From: JANQGH01 sp039177555
GTDB taxonomy: Bacteria > Pseudomonadota > Alphaproteobacteria > DSM-16000 > Inquilinaceae
Direction: 5' to 3'
NCBI GenBank assembly: GCA_039177555.1
Contig: JBCDFV010000093.1
Span: 1-7,276 of the forward strand
DNA: 7,276 nt
Of the stretch, positions 1 through 5,964 are shown in pieces (the stretch's first letter is position 1; each line of letters opens with the position of its first letter). The notes under the pieces were generated by a model, which saw nothing but the letters and a program-made list of their open reading frames with translations, did not search any database and was not told the origin of the DNA. The position numbers and the translations under genes are program-made.

Positions 1-484
1 CGAACAGTCCGCGCATCTCGTCGCTGTCCAGGCCGGCGACCATCGGTGTGATCCCATCCGCGATGCGGTCGGCCACCAGGCTGGCGTTGGCATCGTCGCT
101 GAGAAAGCGGGCCAGTCGGCTCGCCGGGTCGGCGGCCTTCAGCCGGGCGGCAATCAGGGCCGGGTCCAGAAAGTTCTTCTCGATGAAGCCGCCCAGGCCC
201 TCGGCGATGCGGTCCTTGTGCCGGGGCACGATGGCGGTGTGCGGTATGGGCAGCCCCATGGGCCGGCGGAACAGGGCGGTCACGGCGAACCAGTCCGCCA
301 GCGCCCCGATCATCGCCGCCTCGGTCGCAGCCCGGCCCCAGGCAATCCAAAAGCTGTCCGGTTCGTACCAGACGCTAAGCGCGACGAAGGCCAACATCGC
401 GGCGACCAGCAGGCCCGTTGCCAGCAGGCGATTGCGGGTCAGCAGGCGTCGCTGCGGGCTGTCGGTTTCAGCGATGGGTTCCAT
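1..484 (-). CDS. DUF445 family membrane protein, N-terminal part (runs off left edge)
   Basis: I read this from the reverse complement: an ATG at 484 opens a frame of 161 whole codons with no stop before the window edge, so the C-terminal part is missing. After a polar start there is one hydrophobic segment (about residues 20-40). It is followed by the block that marks DUF445/YjiN-type proteins: EAAMIGALADWFAVTALFRR (55-74), then PMGLPIPHTAIVP (75-87) and a KDRIAEGLGGFIEKNFL stretch (90-106). DUF445 proteins are inner-membrane anchored with a long helical domain; their function is not established. No in-frame ATG, GTG or TTG was found in the roughly 40 bases upstream that I checked, and the Shine-Dalgarno match is poor. 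The gene diverges from the NUDIX gene across 79 bases. Family call is firm; role unknown. Confidence 0.87.
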   Translation of the reverse strand, partial: MEPIAETDSPQRRLLTRNRLLATGLLVAAMLAFVALSVWYEPDSFWIAWGRAATEAAMIGALADWFAVTALFRRPMGLPIPHTAIVPRHKDRIAEGLGGFIEKNFLDPALIAARLKAADPASRLARFLSDDANASLVADRIADGITPMVAGLDSDEMRGLF

Positions 485-563
485 GGCTCGGGGATACCGG
501 CTATGTGGTGCCCAGTAAAGCCATCCTCTTGCGTGTGCCCCACAACGGCGCCAGTCTGCCGAA
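485..563. promoter_or_regulatory. Divergent intergenic region between DUF445 and NUDIX genes
   Basis: These 79 bases separate two divergently oriented genes, so promoters for both should lie here or overlap the coding ends. I see no convincing -35/-10 pair in either direction. The best rightward fragment is TTGCGT at 529-534, without a good -10 partner. Neither start codon has a strong Shine-Dalgarno sequence. The call rests on gene layout only. Confidence 0.3.
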
Positions 564-1049
564 ATGTCGCAGAATCAGACCGCTAATGCTGCCTTCGATC
601 GCCCGCGCGTCGGCGTTGGCGTGGTGGTCTGGCACCGCGATCGGGTGCTGCTTGTCCAGCGCAACAAGGCGCCGGGAGAGGGTCAGTGGAGCCTGCCGGG
701 CGGCAGCCAGGAACTCGGCGAAACCCTGTTCGAAGCGGCCGAGCGCGAGGTGCGGGAGGAAACCGGGTTGCGGGTGCGTTCCACCGCCGTCCTGACGGCC
801 GTCGACAACATCGTGCGCGATCGTGACGGCGCCATCGCGTTTCACTACACGATCGTCGACGTCTTGGCCGACCATGTAAGTGGCACGCTTGTGCCGGGCG
901 ACGATGCGCGGGACGTGCGCTGGGCGACCTTGGACGAGGTTGCGGAACTCGTGGACTGGGCGCCGACCCGCGATGTCATCGAACGATCGCTCCAAGATCC
1001 GGGGGCCATGCTGGCACTGCCCCGGTCGGGCGAGGCGGAGACACTCTGA
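564..1049 (+). CDS. NUDIX hydrolase (ADP-ribose pyrophosphatase-like)
   Basis: A 161-residue single-domain NUDIX protein. The complete NUDIX box G-x5-E-x7-REVREETGL is visible at residues 47-69 (G47, E53, R61-E62, E65-E66, G68), so the metal-binding glutamates are intact. Before it come the usual beta strand VGVGVVVWHRDRVLLVQRNK (16-35) and the WSLPGG turn (42-47). After it a typical second sheet runs to a C-terminal helix near DWAPTRDVIERSL. NUDIX enzymes cleave nucleoside diphosphates linked to another moiety in the cytoplasm. Overall resemblance is to COG1051-type ADP-ribose or nucleoside-diphosphate-sugar hydrolases, but the substrate cannot be read from sequence. The ATG at 564 gives the expected short N-terminus. 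The next gene starts 5 bases after the stop, suggesting co-transcription. Confidence 0.93.
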   Translation: MSQNQTANAAFDRPRVGVGVVVWHRDRVLLVQRNKAPGEGQWSLPGGSQELGETLFEAAEREVREETGLRVRSTAVLTAVDNIVRDRDGAIAFHYTIVDVLADHVSGTLVPGDDARDVRWATLDEVAELVDWAPTRDVIERSLQDPGAMLALPRSGEAETL

Positions 1050-1054
1050 CGTCC

Positions 1055-1963
1055 ATGTCGGCACCCGAGGGCCATAGTCCTGCCGTGCGACGCGCGACGC
1101 TGGTCGGTGGCATTGCGGTTTTGAACTGGGCGACGCTGGCCCTGTTCACCAAGCTCGCCGGTCCCGTGCCGCCCTTCCAACTGGTTGCCATGGCGTTCGC
1201 AATCGCCTTCCTGGTGGGGCTGGCCTGGACCGTTGCATCCGGCCGCTCGCCGCTGCGCTACCTGCGTCAGCCGGCCCGCGTCTGGGCGCTGGGGATTGGC
1301 GGCCTGTTCGGTTTTCACTTCTGCTACTTCGTCGCGCTGCGCTTGGCGCCGCCGGTGGAGGCCAATCTGATCAACTACACCTGGCCGCTGCTGATCGTGG
1401 TCTTCTCGGCGTTGCTCCCAGGTGAGCGGCTGCGCTGGTTCCATCTCGCAGGGGTTCTCATGGGCCTCGTAGGTGCCGTGCTGCTGATAGGCCGCGAAGG
1501 GCTGTCCCATTCCAGCGCCCACATGCTGGGCTATGGCGTCGCGTTTCTCTCGGCGCTGATTTGGTCGAGCTATTCCGTGCTCAGCCGCCACGTCGGCCAT
1601 GTGCCGACCGACACGGTTGCCTGGTTTTGCGGCGGGACCGCGCTGTTGGCCCTGATCTGCCACCTCGTGCTGGAAGCCACCGTCTGGCCCGTTGGCGTGG
1701 GCTGGATCGGCGTGCTTTGCCTGGGCCTGGGGCCGGTCGGGTCGGCCTTCTTCTTCTGGGATTACGGCGTGAAGCGCGGCGACATCAGGGCGCTGGGGGC
1801 CATGGCCTACGGCGCGCCCTTGTTATCAACATTGCTCTTGATCGGCTTCGGCTTCGGGCGGCTGGATGTCGCCGTCGGGTTGGCCTGCGTATTGATCGTC
1901 GGCGGCGCGGTGCTTGCGGGGCGCGAGGTCTGGCGCCGGCGGCCGGCGATGGTTTCGCGGTAG
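1055..1963 (+). CDS. EamA/DMT-superfamily exporter, YddG-like
   Basis: A 302-residue, very hydrophobic protein with about ten membrane segments in two EamA repeats (roughly residues 14-146 and 155-289) and a short basic tail, the standard DMT layout. Two stretches resemble the aromatic amino acid exporter YddG: VEANLINYTWPLLIVVFS (101-118), comparable to the IEVGMVNYLWPSL region, and WDYGVKRGDIRALGAMAYG (235-253), comparable to WNVGILHGN and following residues. It likely exports amino acids or similar small metabolites across the inner membrane; the substrate is inference. It starts 5 bases after the NUDIX stop, so the two probably share a transcript. The last 52 codons (TM9-TM10 and tail) lie opposite the 3' end of the leftward transporter gene, a 157-base antiparallel overlap. 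Its length fits the family, so the reading frame itself looks normal. Confidence 0.9.
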   Translation: MSAPEGHSPAVRRATLVGGIAVLNWATLALFTKLAGPVPPFQLVAMAFAIAFLVGLAWTVASGRSPLRYLRQPARVWALGIGGLFGFHFCYFVALRLAPPVEANLINYTWPLLIVVFSALLPGERLRWFHLAGVLMGLVGAVLLIGREGLSHSSAHMLGYGVAFLSALIWSSYSVLSRHVGHVPTDTVAWFCGGTALLALICHLVLEATVWPVGVGWIGVLCLGLGPVGSAFFFWDYGVKRGDIRALGAMAYGAPLLSTLLLIGFGFGRLDVAVGLACVLIVGGAVLAGREVWRRRPAMVSR

Positions 1964-2814
1964 AACACGAACAGTCCGCTGGCGATCACGATCGCCGCGC
2001 CAACCAGAGTCAGCTCCTCCGGCCAGTCGCCAAACAGGATCAGGCCGAAGATCAGCCCCCAAATCATCTGGGTATAGATGAACGGCGCCACGACCCCGGC
2101 CGGCGCCAGCCGAAACGCCAGCACTGTGAAGATGTTGGCGCAGCCCGCGAAGGTGCCGGAGATGCACATCAACAGGATGGCGCGCAGGTGTAACGGCTCC
2201 CAGCCGATGATGGCAAAGGGCAGGGTGAAGATCTCGGTGACCACCAACAAGGTGATCAACAGCGCGGAGATCGACTCCGTATTGCCGATATGACGCAGGA
2301 TCAGGCTGGCGGCGGCAAAGGTGAACGCCGCGCCCAGGGCCAGAACATGGCCCAAACCGATCGGCGTCAGGCCGGGCCGCAGGATCAGTAGAACGCCGAC
2401 AAACCCCACCAGCACCGCACCCCAACGATACCAGCCGACATGCTCGCCCAGAACAGGCCCGGCCAGGGCCGTGACGATCAGCGGGCCGGTGAAAAGCAGC
2501 GCATAGGCCTCCGCCAACGGCATCAAGGTAACGGCCGATACGATGCAGGCGGCGGAGGTGGTGAGCGTCAGCGCGCGCAGCAGGGTCAAGGCTGGCCGCT
2601 TCGGCCAGGTAAAAACCCTGCCCTCCGAGATCTTCAGAAAGATGCAGATCGGCACGAACGCGGCCAGCGTGCCGATGAACAGCGAGTGCAGCGCCGCGAA
2701 CTCGTCGCTCAGCCACTTGATCGTGGCGTCCGCACTGGCGAAGCCGCCAAAGGCCGCGACGGCGGCGGCAATGCCCCAGCCGATGCTGCGGCTGCCGGCC
2801 GCGCCTGGCGCCAT
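1807..2814 (-). CDS. EamA/DMT-superfamily transporter with extended polar C-terminal tail
   Basis: A 335-residue inner-membrane protein with ten predicted helices in two EamA repeats (about 12-145 and 155-287). The first repeat carries the family-typical run around ALTLTTSAACIVSAVTLMPL (81-100), LLFTGPLIVTALAGPVLGE (106-124) and VGFVGVLLILRPG (136-148). The transport domain ends near residue 287 (LFVFYRE). A polar, proline- and lysine-rich tail of 48 residues then follows, encoded wholly opposite the YddG-like gene. Family members usually end soon after the tenth helix, so the tail looks like 3' extension after loss of an earlier stop. The ATG lies 3 bases after the stop of the glutathione S-transferase gene (TGA, then CGC, then ATG), which implies translational coupling. 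Substrate unknown; possible export of metabolites or conjugates is inference from neighbours. Confidence 0.88.
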   Translation of the reverse strand: MAPGAAGSRSIGWGIAAAVAAFGGFASADATIKWLSDEFAALHSLFIGTLAAFVPICIFLKISEGRVFTWPKRPALTLLRALTLTTSAACIVSAVTLMPLAEAYALLFTGPLIVTALAGPVLGEHVGWYRWGAVLVGFVGVLLILRPGLTPIGLGHVLALGAAFTFAAASLILRHIGNTESISALLITLLVVTEIFTLPFAIIGWEPLHLRAILLMCISGTFAGCANIFTVLAFRLAPAGVVAPFIYTQMIWGLIFGLILFGDWPEELTLVGAAIVIASGLFVFYRETIAGRRRQTSRPASTAPPTINTQANPTATSSRPKPKPIKSNVDNKGAP

Positions 2815-2817
2815 GCG

Positions 2818-3432
2818 TCAGCTGCTTCCCGGCGGGCGTGTCTCGGCCATCGACGGGCGCTGTTCCATCGCCGCCTGCCAGGCGGCCAGCTTCGGATGCC
2901 CGTCACGCCAGGACAGATCGGCTCCCCTCAGGTCGATGTAGCCAAGCGCGACCGAGACCGCCAGCGTGCCGATCGTCAGTGGCCCTTCCAACTGGCCGAC
3001 ATTCTGCTCCAGATGATCCAGGCAACGCTCCAGGGTCGCCATCTGGCGCGACTGCCAGTCGGCCGACTGCAATCCCTGCGGCCGCCTTGTGTCCATGACC
3101 TTGTTGATCAGCGAGTCGCACATGCCGTCGCCGAGCGCCAGCAAGCTCAAGGCCTTGGTCCGGTCCGGCCCCTCCGCGGGATAGAGCCGGTCGCCGTCAT
3201 GCATGCCGTCCAGCACCTCGCAGATCACACGGCTGTCATACAGGCTGCTGCCATCGTCCATGACCAGGGTCGGCACCCGACCCAACGGGTTGTCGCCGGG
3301 CAGGTCGGTGTCCGGTGCCCAGGGGTCGGTGTCGACGATCTCGACCGACCCGTCCAAGCCGGTCTCGATCAGGACGGCCCGCACCTTACGGGCATAGGGC
3401 GATGTGTGGCTGGCGCGCAGCTTCATGCTCAT
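2818..3432 (-). CDS. Glutathione S-transferase family protein, YibF-like
   Basis: A 204-residue protein with an N-terminal thioredoxin-like domain and a helical C-terminal domain. The start MKLRASHTSPYARKVR (3-18) matches the GSH-site helix of YibF-like proteins (TSPFVRK in E. coli YibF), with S11 as the likely active-site residue. NPLGRVPTL (48-56) supplies the conserved cis-proline P54, and D66-S67 is the pair that contacts the glutathione gamma-glutamyl group. The C-terminal pattern ALGYIDLR (163-170) also follows YibF. The reaction of this subfamily is not settled; a cytoplasmic glutathione-dependent role is likely. The first ATG (3432) is preferred over the one six bases downstream because GAGGAAA lies at a usable distance before it. 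Second gene of the apparent gloB-GST-transporter operon. Confidence 0.92.
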   Translation of the reverse strand: MSMKLRASHTSPYARKVRAVLIETGLDGSVEIVDTDPWAPDTDLPGDNPLGRVPTLVMDDGSSLYDSRVICEVLDGMHDGDRLYPAEGPDRTKALSLLALGDGMCDSLINKVMDTRRPQGLQSADWQSRQMATLERCLDHLEQNVGQLEGPLTIGTLAVSVALGYIDLRGADLSWRDGHPKLAAWQAAMEQRPSMAETRPPGSS

Positions 3433-3479
3433 GGGTGGGTTTCCTCGGGATCGGCGCTCAATGAATTAGGGGTGATGGC

Positions 3480-4250
3480 TTATGCCTTGTCCTTGCGTGA
3501 CCTGACCTCGGCGAACACGTCGACGGGGTCCGCATCGGTCATGTTCAGCGCTGCCGCAAGTCTCGGATCGTCGGCGCGCAGGAACGGGTTGGTCTGTTTC
3601 TCGGCCGCCAAGTCGGCGGGAATGGTCGGTTTGCCGGCCGCGCGGGTCGCCTCGACGTGGCGCAGCCGGTCAGCGACTTCGGCGTTGTCCGGCTCGACAC
3701 CGGCCGCAAACCGGGCGTTGGACAGTGTGTATTCATGGCCGCAATAGACCTTGGCGGCGTCGGGCAAGGCCCGCAGCTTGGACAGGCTATGCCACATTTG
3801 CGCCGGCGTTCCCTCGAACAGCCGTCCGCAGCCCATCGAAAACAGCGTGTCGCCGCAAAACAGGGCGTCGTCGTCGCCGAACCAGAAGGTGATATGGCCG
3901 CTGGTATGGCCGGGCGTTTCAATGACCGCTGCCGTCGCGTCTCCCACGCTCACCGTATCGCCTTCCGACACCGCTTGATCCATATTCGGGATGCGGTGGG
4001 CGTCGGCGGCGGGGCCGATGAGCCGGGCGCCATAGCGCTTCACCAGTTCGGCATTGCCGCCGATATGGTCGGCGTGGTGATGGGTGTTCAAGATGATGTC
4101 GAGCGGCAGGCCGCCCTCTTCCAGCCGCGCGATCACAGGTGTGGCGTCACCCGGATCGACCACGGCGACCGTGCCGGTAGCGCCGTCCCGCAGCAGATAG
4201 ATGTAGTTGTCGCTGAAGGCCGGGATCAGCTCTACCTCAAGCCGGCTCAT
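3480..4250 (-). CDS. gloB: Hydroxyacylglutathione hydrolase (glyoxalase II)
   Basis: A 256-residue metallo-beta-lactamase-fold enzyme of normal family length. It hydrolyses S-D-lactoylglutathione to D-lactate and glutathione, the second step of methylglyoxal detoxification in the cytoplasm. The binuclear metal ligands are all present: THHHADH (H57, H59, D61, H62), H115 in TPGHTSGH, D134 in CGDTLFSMGCGRLFEG, and H172 in YCGHEYT. The C-terminal EKQTNPFLR element matches the glutathione-binding K..NPFLR motif that separates true glyoxalase II from other metallo-hydrolases. The ATG at 4250 has a clear GGAG about 8 bases upstream. It is the first gene of the leftward unit and is followed after 47 bases by the glutathione S-transferase gene. 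The methyltransferase gene diverges from it 58 bases away, a common arrangement in alphaproteobacteria. Confidence 0.97.
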   Translation of the reverse strand: MSRLEVELIPAFSDNYIYLLRDGATGTVAVVDPGDATPVIARLEEGGLPLDIILNTHHHADHIGGNAELVKRYGARLIGPAADAHRIPNMDQAVSEGDTVSVGDATAAVIETPGHTSGHITFWFGDDDALFCGDTLFSMGCGRLFEGTPAQMWHSLSKLRALPDAAKVYCGHEYTLSNARFAAGVEPDNAEVADRLRHVEATRAAGKPTIPADLAAEKQTNPFLRADDPRLAAALNMTDADPVDVFAEVRSRKDKA

Positions 4251-4308
4251 GGATCGCTCTCCGCTTGATCGGGACCGTGATGACCAAATCTGATAGACTG
4301 GAACTGCT
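4251..4308. promoter_or_regulatory. Divergent intergenic region between gloB and methyltransferase
   Basis: Only 58 bases lie between the start codons of gloB (leftward) and the methyltransferase gene (rightward), so divergent promoters should be packed here. A TTGATC hexamer at 4265-4270 and a TAGACT at 4294-4299 could be rightward elements, but the 23-base spacer is too long for a standard sigma-70 promoter. A GGAG Shine-Dalgarno for gloB is clear on the minus strand. The call rests on layout. Confidence 0.3.
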
Positions 4309-5058
4309 ATGTACAGCGACGTCGTCGATCTACGCCAGTTTTATGATGCCCCGCTTGGCCACATCGCCCAGCGCATGGTGCGCCGGCGGCTGCGCGAGGT
4401 CTGGCCGGACGTTCATGGCCAGTCGGTGCTCGGTGTCGGCTACCCGATCCCGTATCTGCGCGGACTGCTCGACGAGGCGGAACGCGCCGTGGCCATCATG
4501 CCCGCCCGCCAGGGCGTGGTCCGCTGGCCGGAAGGTCAGCGCAACCTTGTCGCCCTGGCGGAGGATGTCGATCTGCCGTTTGCCGACATGACCTTCGATC
4601 GTGTCATGCTGGTTCACGCACTGGAAGTGACGGAATCCTGGGGCGACCTGTTGCGCGAGTGCTGGCGGGTTTTGGCCGGCGGCGGACGGCTGCTGGTTAT
4701 CGTGCCCGGCCGTCGCGGCCTCTGGTCGCGCGTCGATCGCACGCCGTTTGGCCACGGCCATCCGTACAGCGCGGCGCAACTGCAACGCCTGCTGCGGGAC
4801 CACAACTTCGTGCCGGAACAGGTGACCCGGGCGCTCTATGTGCCGCCCTTCCGCTCACGCATGTTGATCCGCGGCGCGGCGGCGTGGGAACGGTTGGGCC
4901 GGCGCTGGTTTCCGCGCTTTGCCGGTGTCGTCATGATCGAGGCCAGCAAGCAGCTTTATCAGCGCGCGCTGCCCGGCCGCGTCAGGCGCCATCGACCGCT
5001 CCTGGTGCCGGTCCCCGGGGGCGCGGTCGCCCGTTCGGTCAAACGCGATCCCGCCTAG
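4309..5058 (+). CDS. Class I SAM-dependent methyltransferase (family adjacent to gloB)
   Basis: A 249-residue protein with a UbiE/Methyltransf_11-like core. The strand carrying motif I reads SVLGVGYPIPYL (39-50): two of the usual glycines are kept, but proline stands where the third would be. LPFADMTFDRVMLVHALE (89-106) is the strand-4 region after motif II, and LLRECWRVLAGGGRLLVIVP (114-133) is the typical motif III. A family-specific C-terminal part follows: RTPFGHGHPYS (144-154), ALYVPPFRSR (175-184) and VMIEASKQLYQ (208-218). The substrate is unknown. Proteins of this pattern are commonly encoded head-to-head with gloB in alphaproteobacteria, as here. The ATG at 4309 starts the conserved MYSDVVDLRQFY; the Shine-Dalgarno match is weak. 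The stop codon lies in a CTAG that also contains the stop of the facing DUF3126 gene. Confidence 0.85.
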   Translation: MYSDVVDLRQFYDAPLGHIAQRMVRRRLREVWPDVHGQSVLGVGYPIPYLRGLLDEAERAVAIMPARQGVVRWPEGQRNLVALAEDVDLPFADMTFDRVMLVHALEVTESWGDLLRECWRVLAGGGRLLVIVPGRRGLWSRVDRTPFGHGHPYSAAQLQRLLRDHNFVPEQVTRALYVPPFRSRMLIRGAAAWERLGRRWFPRFAGVVMIEASKQLYQRALPGRVRRHRPLLVPVPGGAVARSVKRDPA

Positions 5059-5276
5059 CCGGCGATCTGCGGCAGATCGATGTCCAGGATGGCCATCTGA
5101 AACGCGTAGGATGTCTCGCCGTCCTCTTCGTCCTTGAAGATGACGCCGATGAACTCTTCGCCGAGCGTGACCTCGACCGAATCATCCTTCGACGCTCGTG
5201 CGTGGACATGCAGGTTCGTGTTGCCGAAGGTGGCGCGCAAATAGGCTTGCAGGCGGGCGATTTCGGTCTTGTTCAC
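5055..5276 (-). CDS. DUF3126 family protein
   Basis: A 73-residue acidic small protein starting with GTG at 5276 (translated as Met). The sequence fits the alphaproteobacterial DUF3126 family over its full length: EIARLQAYLRATFGN (5-19), KDDSVEVTLGEEFIGVIFKDEEDG (30-53), and the hallmark SYAFQMAILDIDL (56-68) close to the C-terminus. The family function is not known; there is no signal peptide or membrane segment, so it should be cytoplasmic. The GTG is chosen because it gives the family's usual N-terminus and no ATG is available. It lies 58 bases downstream of the metW stop on the same strand, so it may be read from the same transcript. It overlaps the convergent methyltransferase gene by 4 bases. 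Confidence 0.88.
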   Translation of the reverse strand: MNKTEIARLQAYLRATFGNTNLHVHARASKDDSVEVTLGEEFIGVIFKDEEDGETSYAFQMAILDIDLPQIAG

Positions 5277-5334
5277 AGGCTCTTGCCCCCGTTTCTTGAG
5301 TTAAGTCTAGCCGACGATCACTGTTCTGGCGGCT
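5277..5334 (-). other. Short gap between metW and DUF3126
   Basis: This 58-base gap could hold a metW terminator or a promoter for the DUF3126 gene. AGCCG and CGGCT arms occur after the metW stop but are separated by about 16 bases and followed by no T-run, so an intrinsic terminator is unlikely. A TAGACT hexamer on the minus strand could be a -10 element, without a matching -35. Read-through from metW seems possible. Confidence 0.25.
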
Positions 5335-5964
5335 CTAGTCCTTGTGTAGCAGGAAAATCCCCTGCTCGCCGGTCCAATTGGCCCAGCCGTTGGCCGGCCG
5401 ATCCTGAACCTTGCCTCCGCGATTGACGATCAGGCTGCGGGTGATCTCGATCTTCAACGCGCGGCACAGCTCGACAAAGTCGGTGATGGTGCAGAAATGG
5501 ATGTTCGGCGTCTCATACCAGCTGTAGGGCAGGCTTGCGCTGACCGGCATCCGGCCCCGGACCAATAGCCACAGGCGCGTCCGCCAGTGGCCGAAGTTTG
5601 GAAAGCTGACTACCGCGTGCCGGCTGATGCGCACCAGATTGGCCAGCACGCCTTTGGGGTCACGCGTCGCCTGCAAGGTAAGGCTGAGGATCGCGTAGTC
5701 GAACGCCTTGTCGGGATAGCCGTTCAGATCCACGTCGGCGTCGCCCTGGACCACCGACAGGCCCCGGCTGACGCAGGCATGCACCCCGTCCTGGCTGATC
5801 TCCAGCCCGCGCGCGTCGACATTCTTCTGGTGCCACAGATAGGCCAGCAGATCGCCGGTCTCGCAGCCGATGTCCAGCACACGGCTGTCCGGCTCCACCA
5901 TGTCGGCGATGCGCTGAAGATCGGCGCGCAGCACGGGTGAGATGTTGACCGGATCCAACGGCAT
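5335..5964 (-). CDS. metW: Methionine biosynthesis protein MetW
   Basis: A 209-residue protein with a class I methyltransferase-like fold. The SAM-site motif VLDIGCETGDLLAYL (29-43) is followed by LEISQDGVHACVSRGLSVVQGDAD (54-77), where E55 sits at the acidic ribose-binding position. The MetW signature SFPNFGHWRTRLWLLVRGRMP (120-140) and LPYSWYETPNIHFCTITDF (145-163) are clear. MetW works with MetX in many proteobacteria and is needed for efficient homoserine acylation; its own catalytic role is uncertain. The frame is open for 75 further codons upstream, but those lie inside metX and encode arginine-rich shadow sequence. The start at 5964 gives the family N-terminus and the usual length. It overlaps the metX stop as TGATG, sharing one base, which implies translational coupling. 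Confidence 0.95.
   Translation of the reverse strand: MPLDPVNISPVLRADLQRIADMVEPDSRVLDIGCETGDLLAYLWHQKNVDARGLEISQDGVHACVSRGLSVVQGDADVDLNGYPDKAFDYAILSLTLQATRDPKGVLANLVRISRHAVVSFPNFGHWRTRLWLLVRGRMPVSASLPYSWYETPNIHFCTITDFVELCRALKIEITRSLIVNRGGKVQDRPANGWANWTGEQGIFLLHKD

Noticed and set aside
501..1064. 187-codon open frame on the minus strand
   Set aside because: Fully antisense to the NUDIX gene, whose NUDIX box is intact. Its final codons (ATG GCT TTA and on) follow an AGAGG, but the resulting peptide has only seven residues.
845..1663. 272-codon open frame on the minus strand
   Set aside because: Antisense to the NUDIX and YddG-like genes; composition is low-complexity and polar, with no family match that I recognise.
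2440..3747. 435-codon open frame on the plus strand
   Set aside because: It runs antisense through the second transporter, the GST and the end of gloB, all with clear family motifs. Its translation is rich in Arg, Gln and Ala with no recognisable domain, as expected of a shadow frame in GC-rich DNA.
3657..4268. 203-codon plus-strand frame opposite gloB
   Set aside because: Shadow of gloB, which retains every metal ligand.
4265..4591. 108-codon plus-strand frame starting before the methyltransferase
   Set aside because: Out of frame with, and largely inside, the methyltransferase gene; no family motif.
5277..5334. Intrinsic terminator after metW
   Set aside because: The AGCCG/CGGCT arms are too short and too far apart, and no T-run follows.
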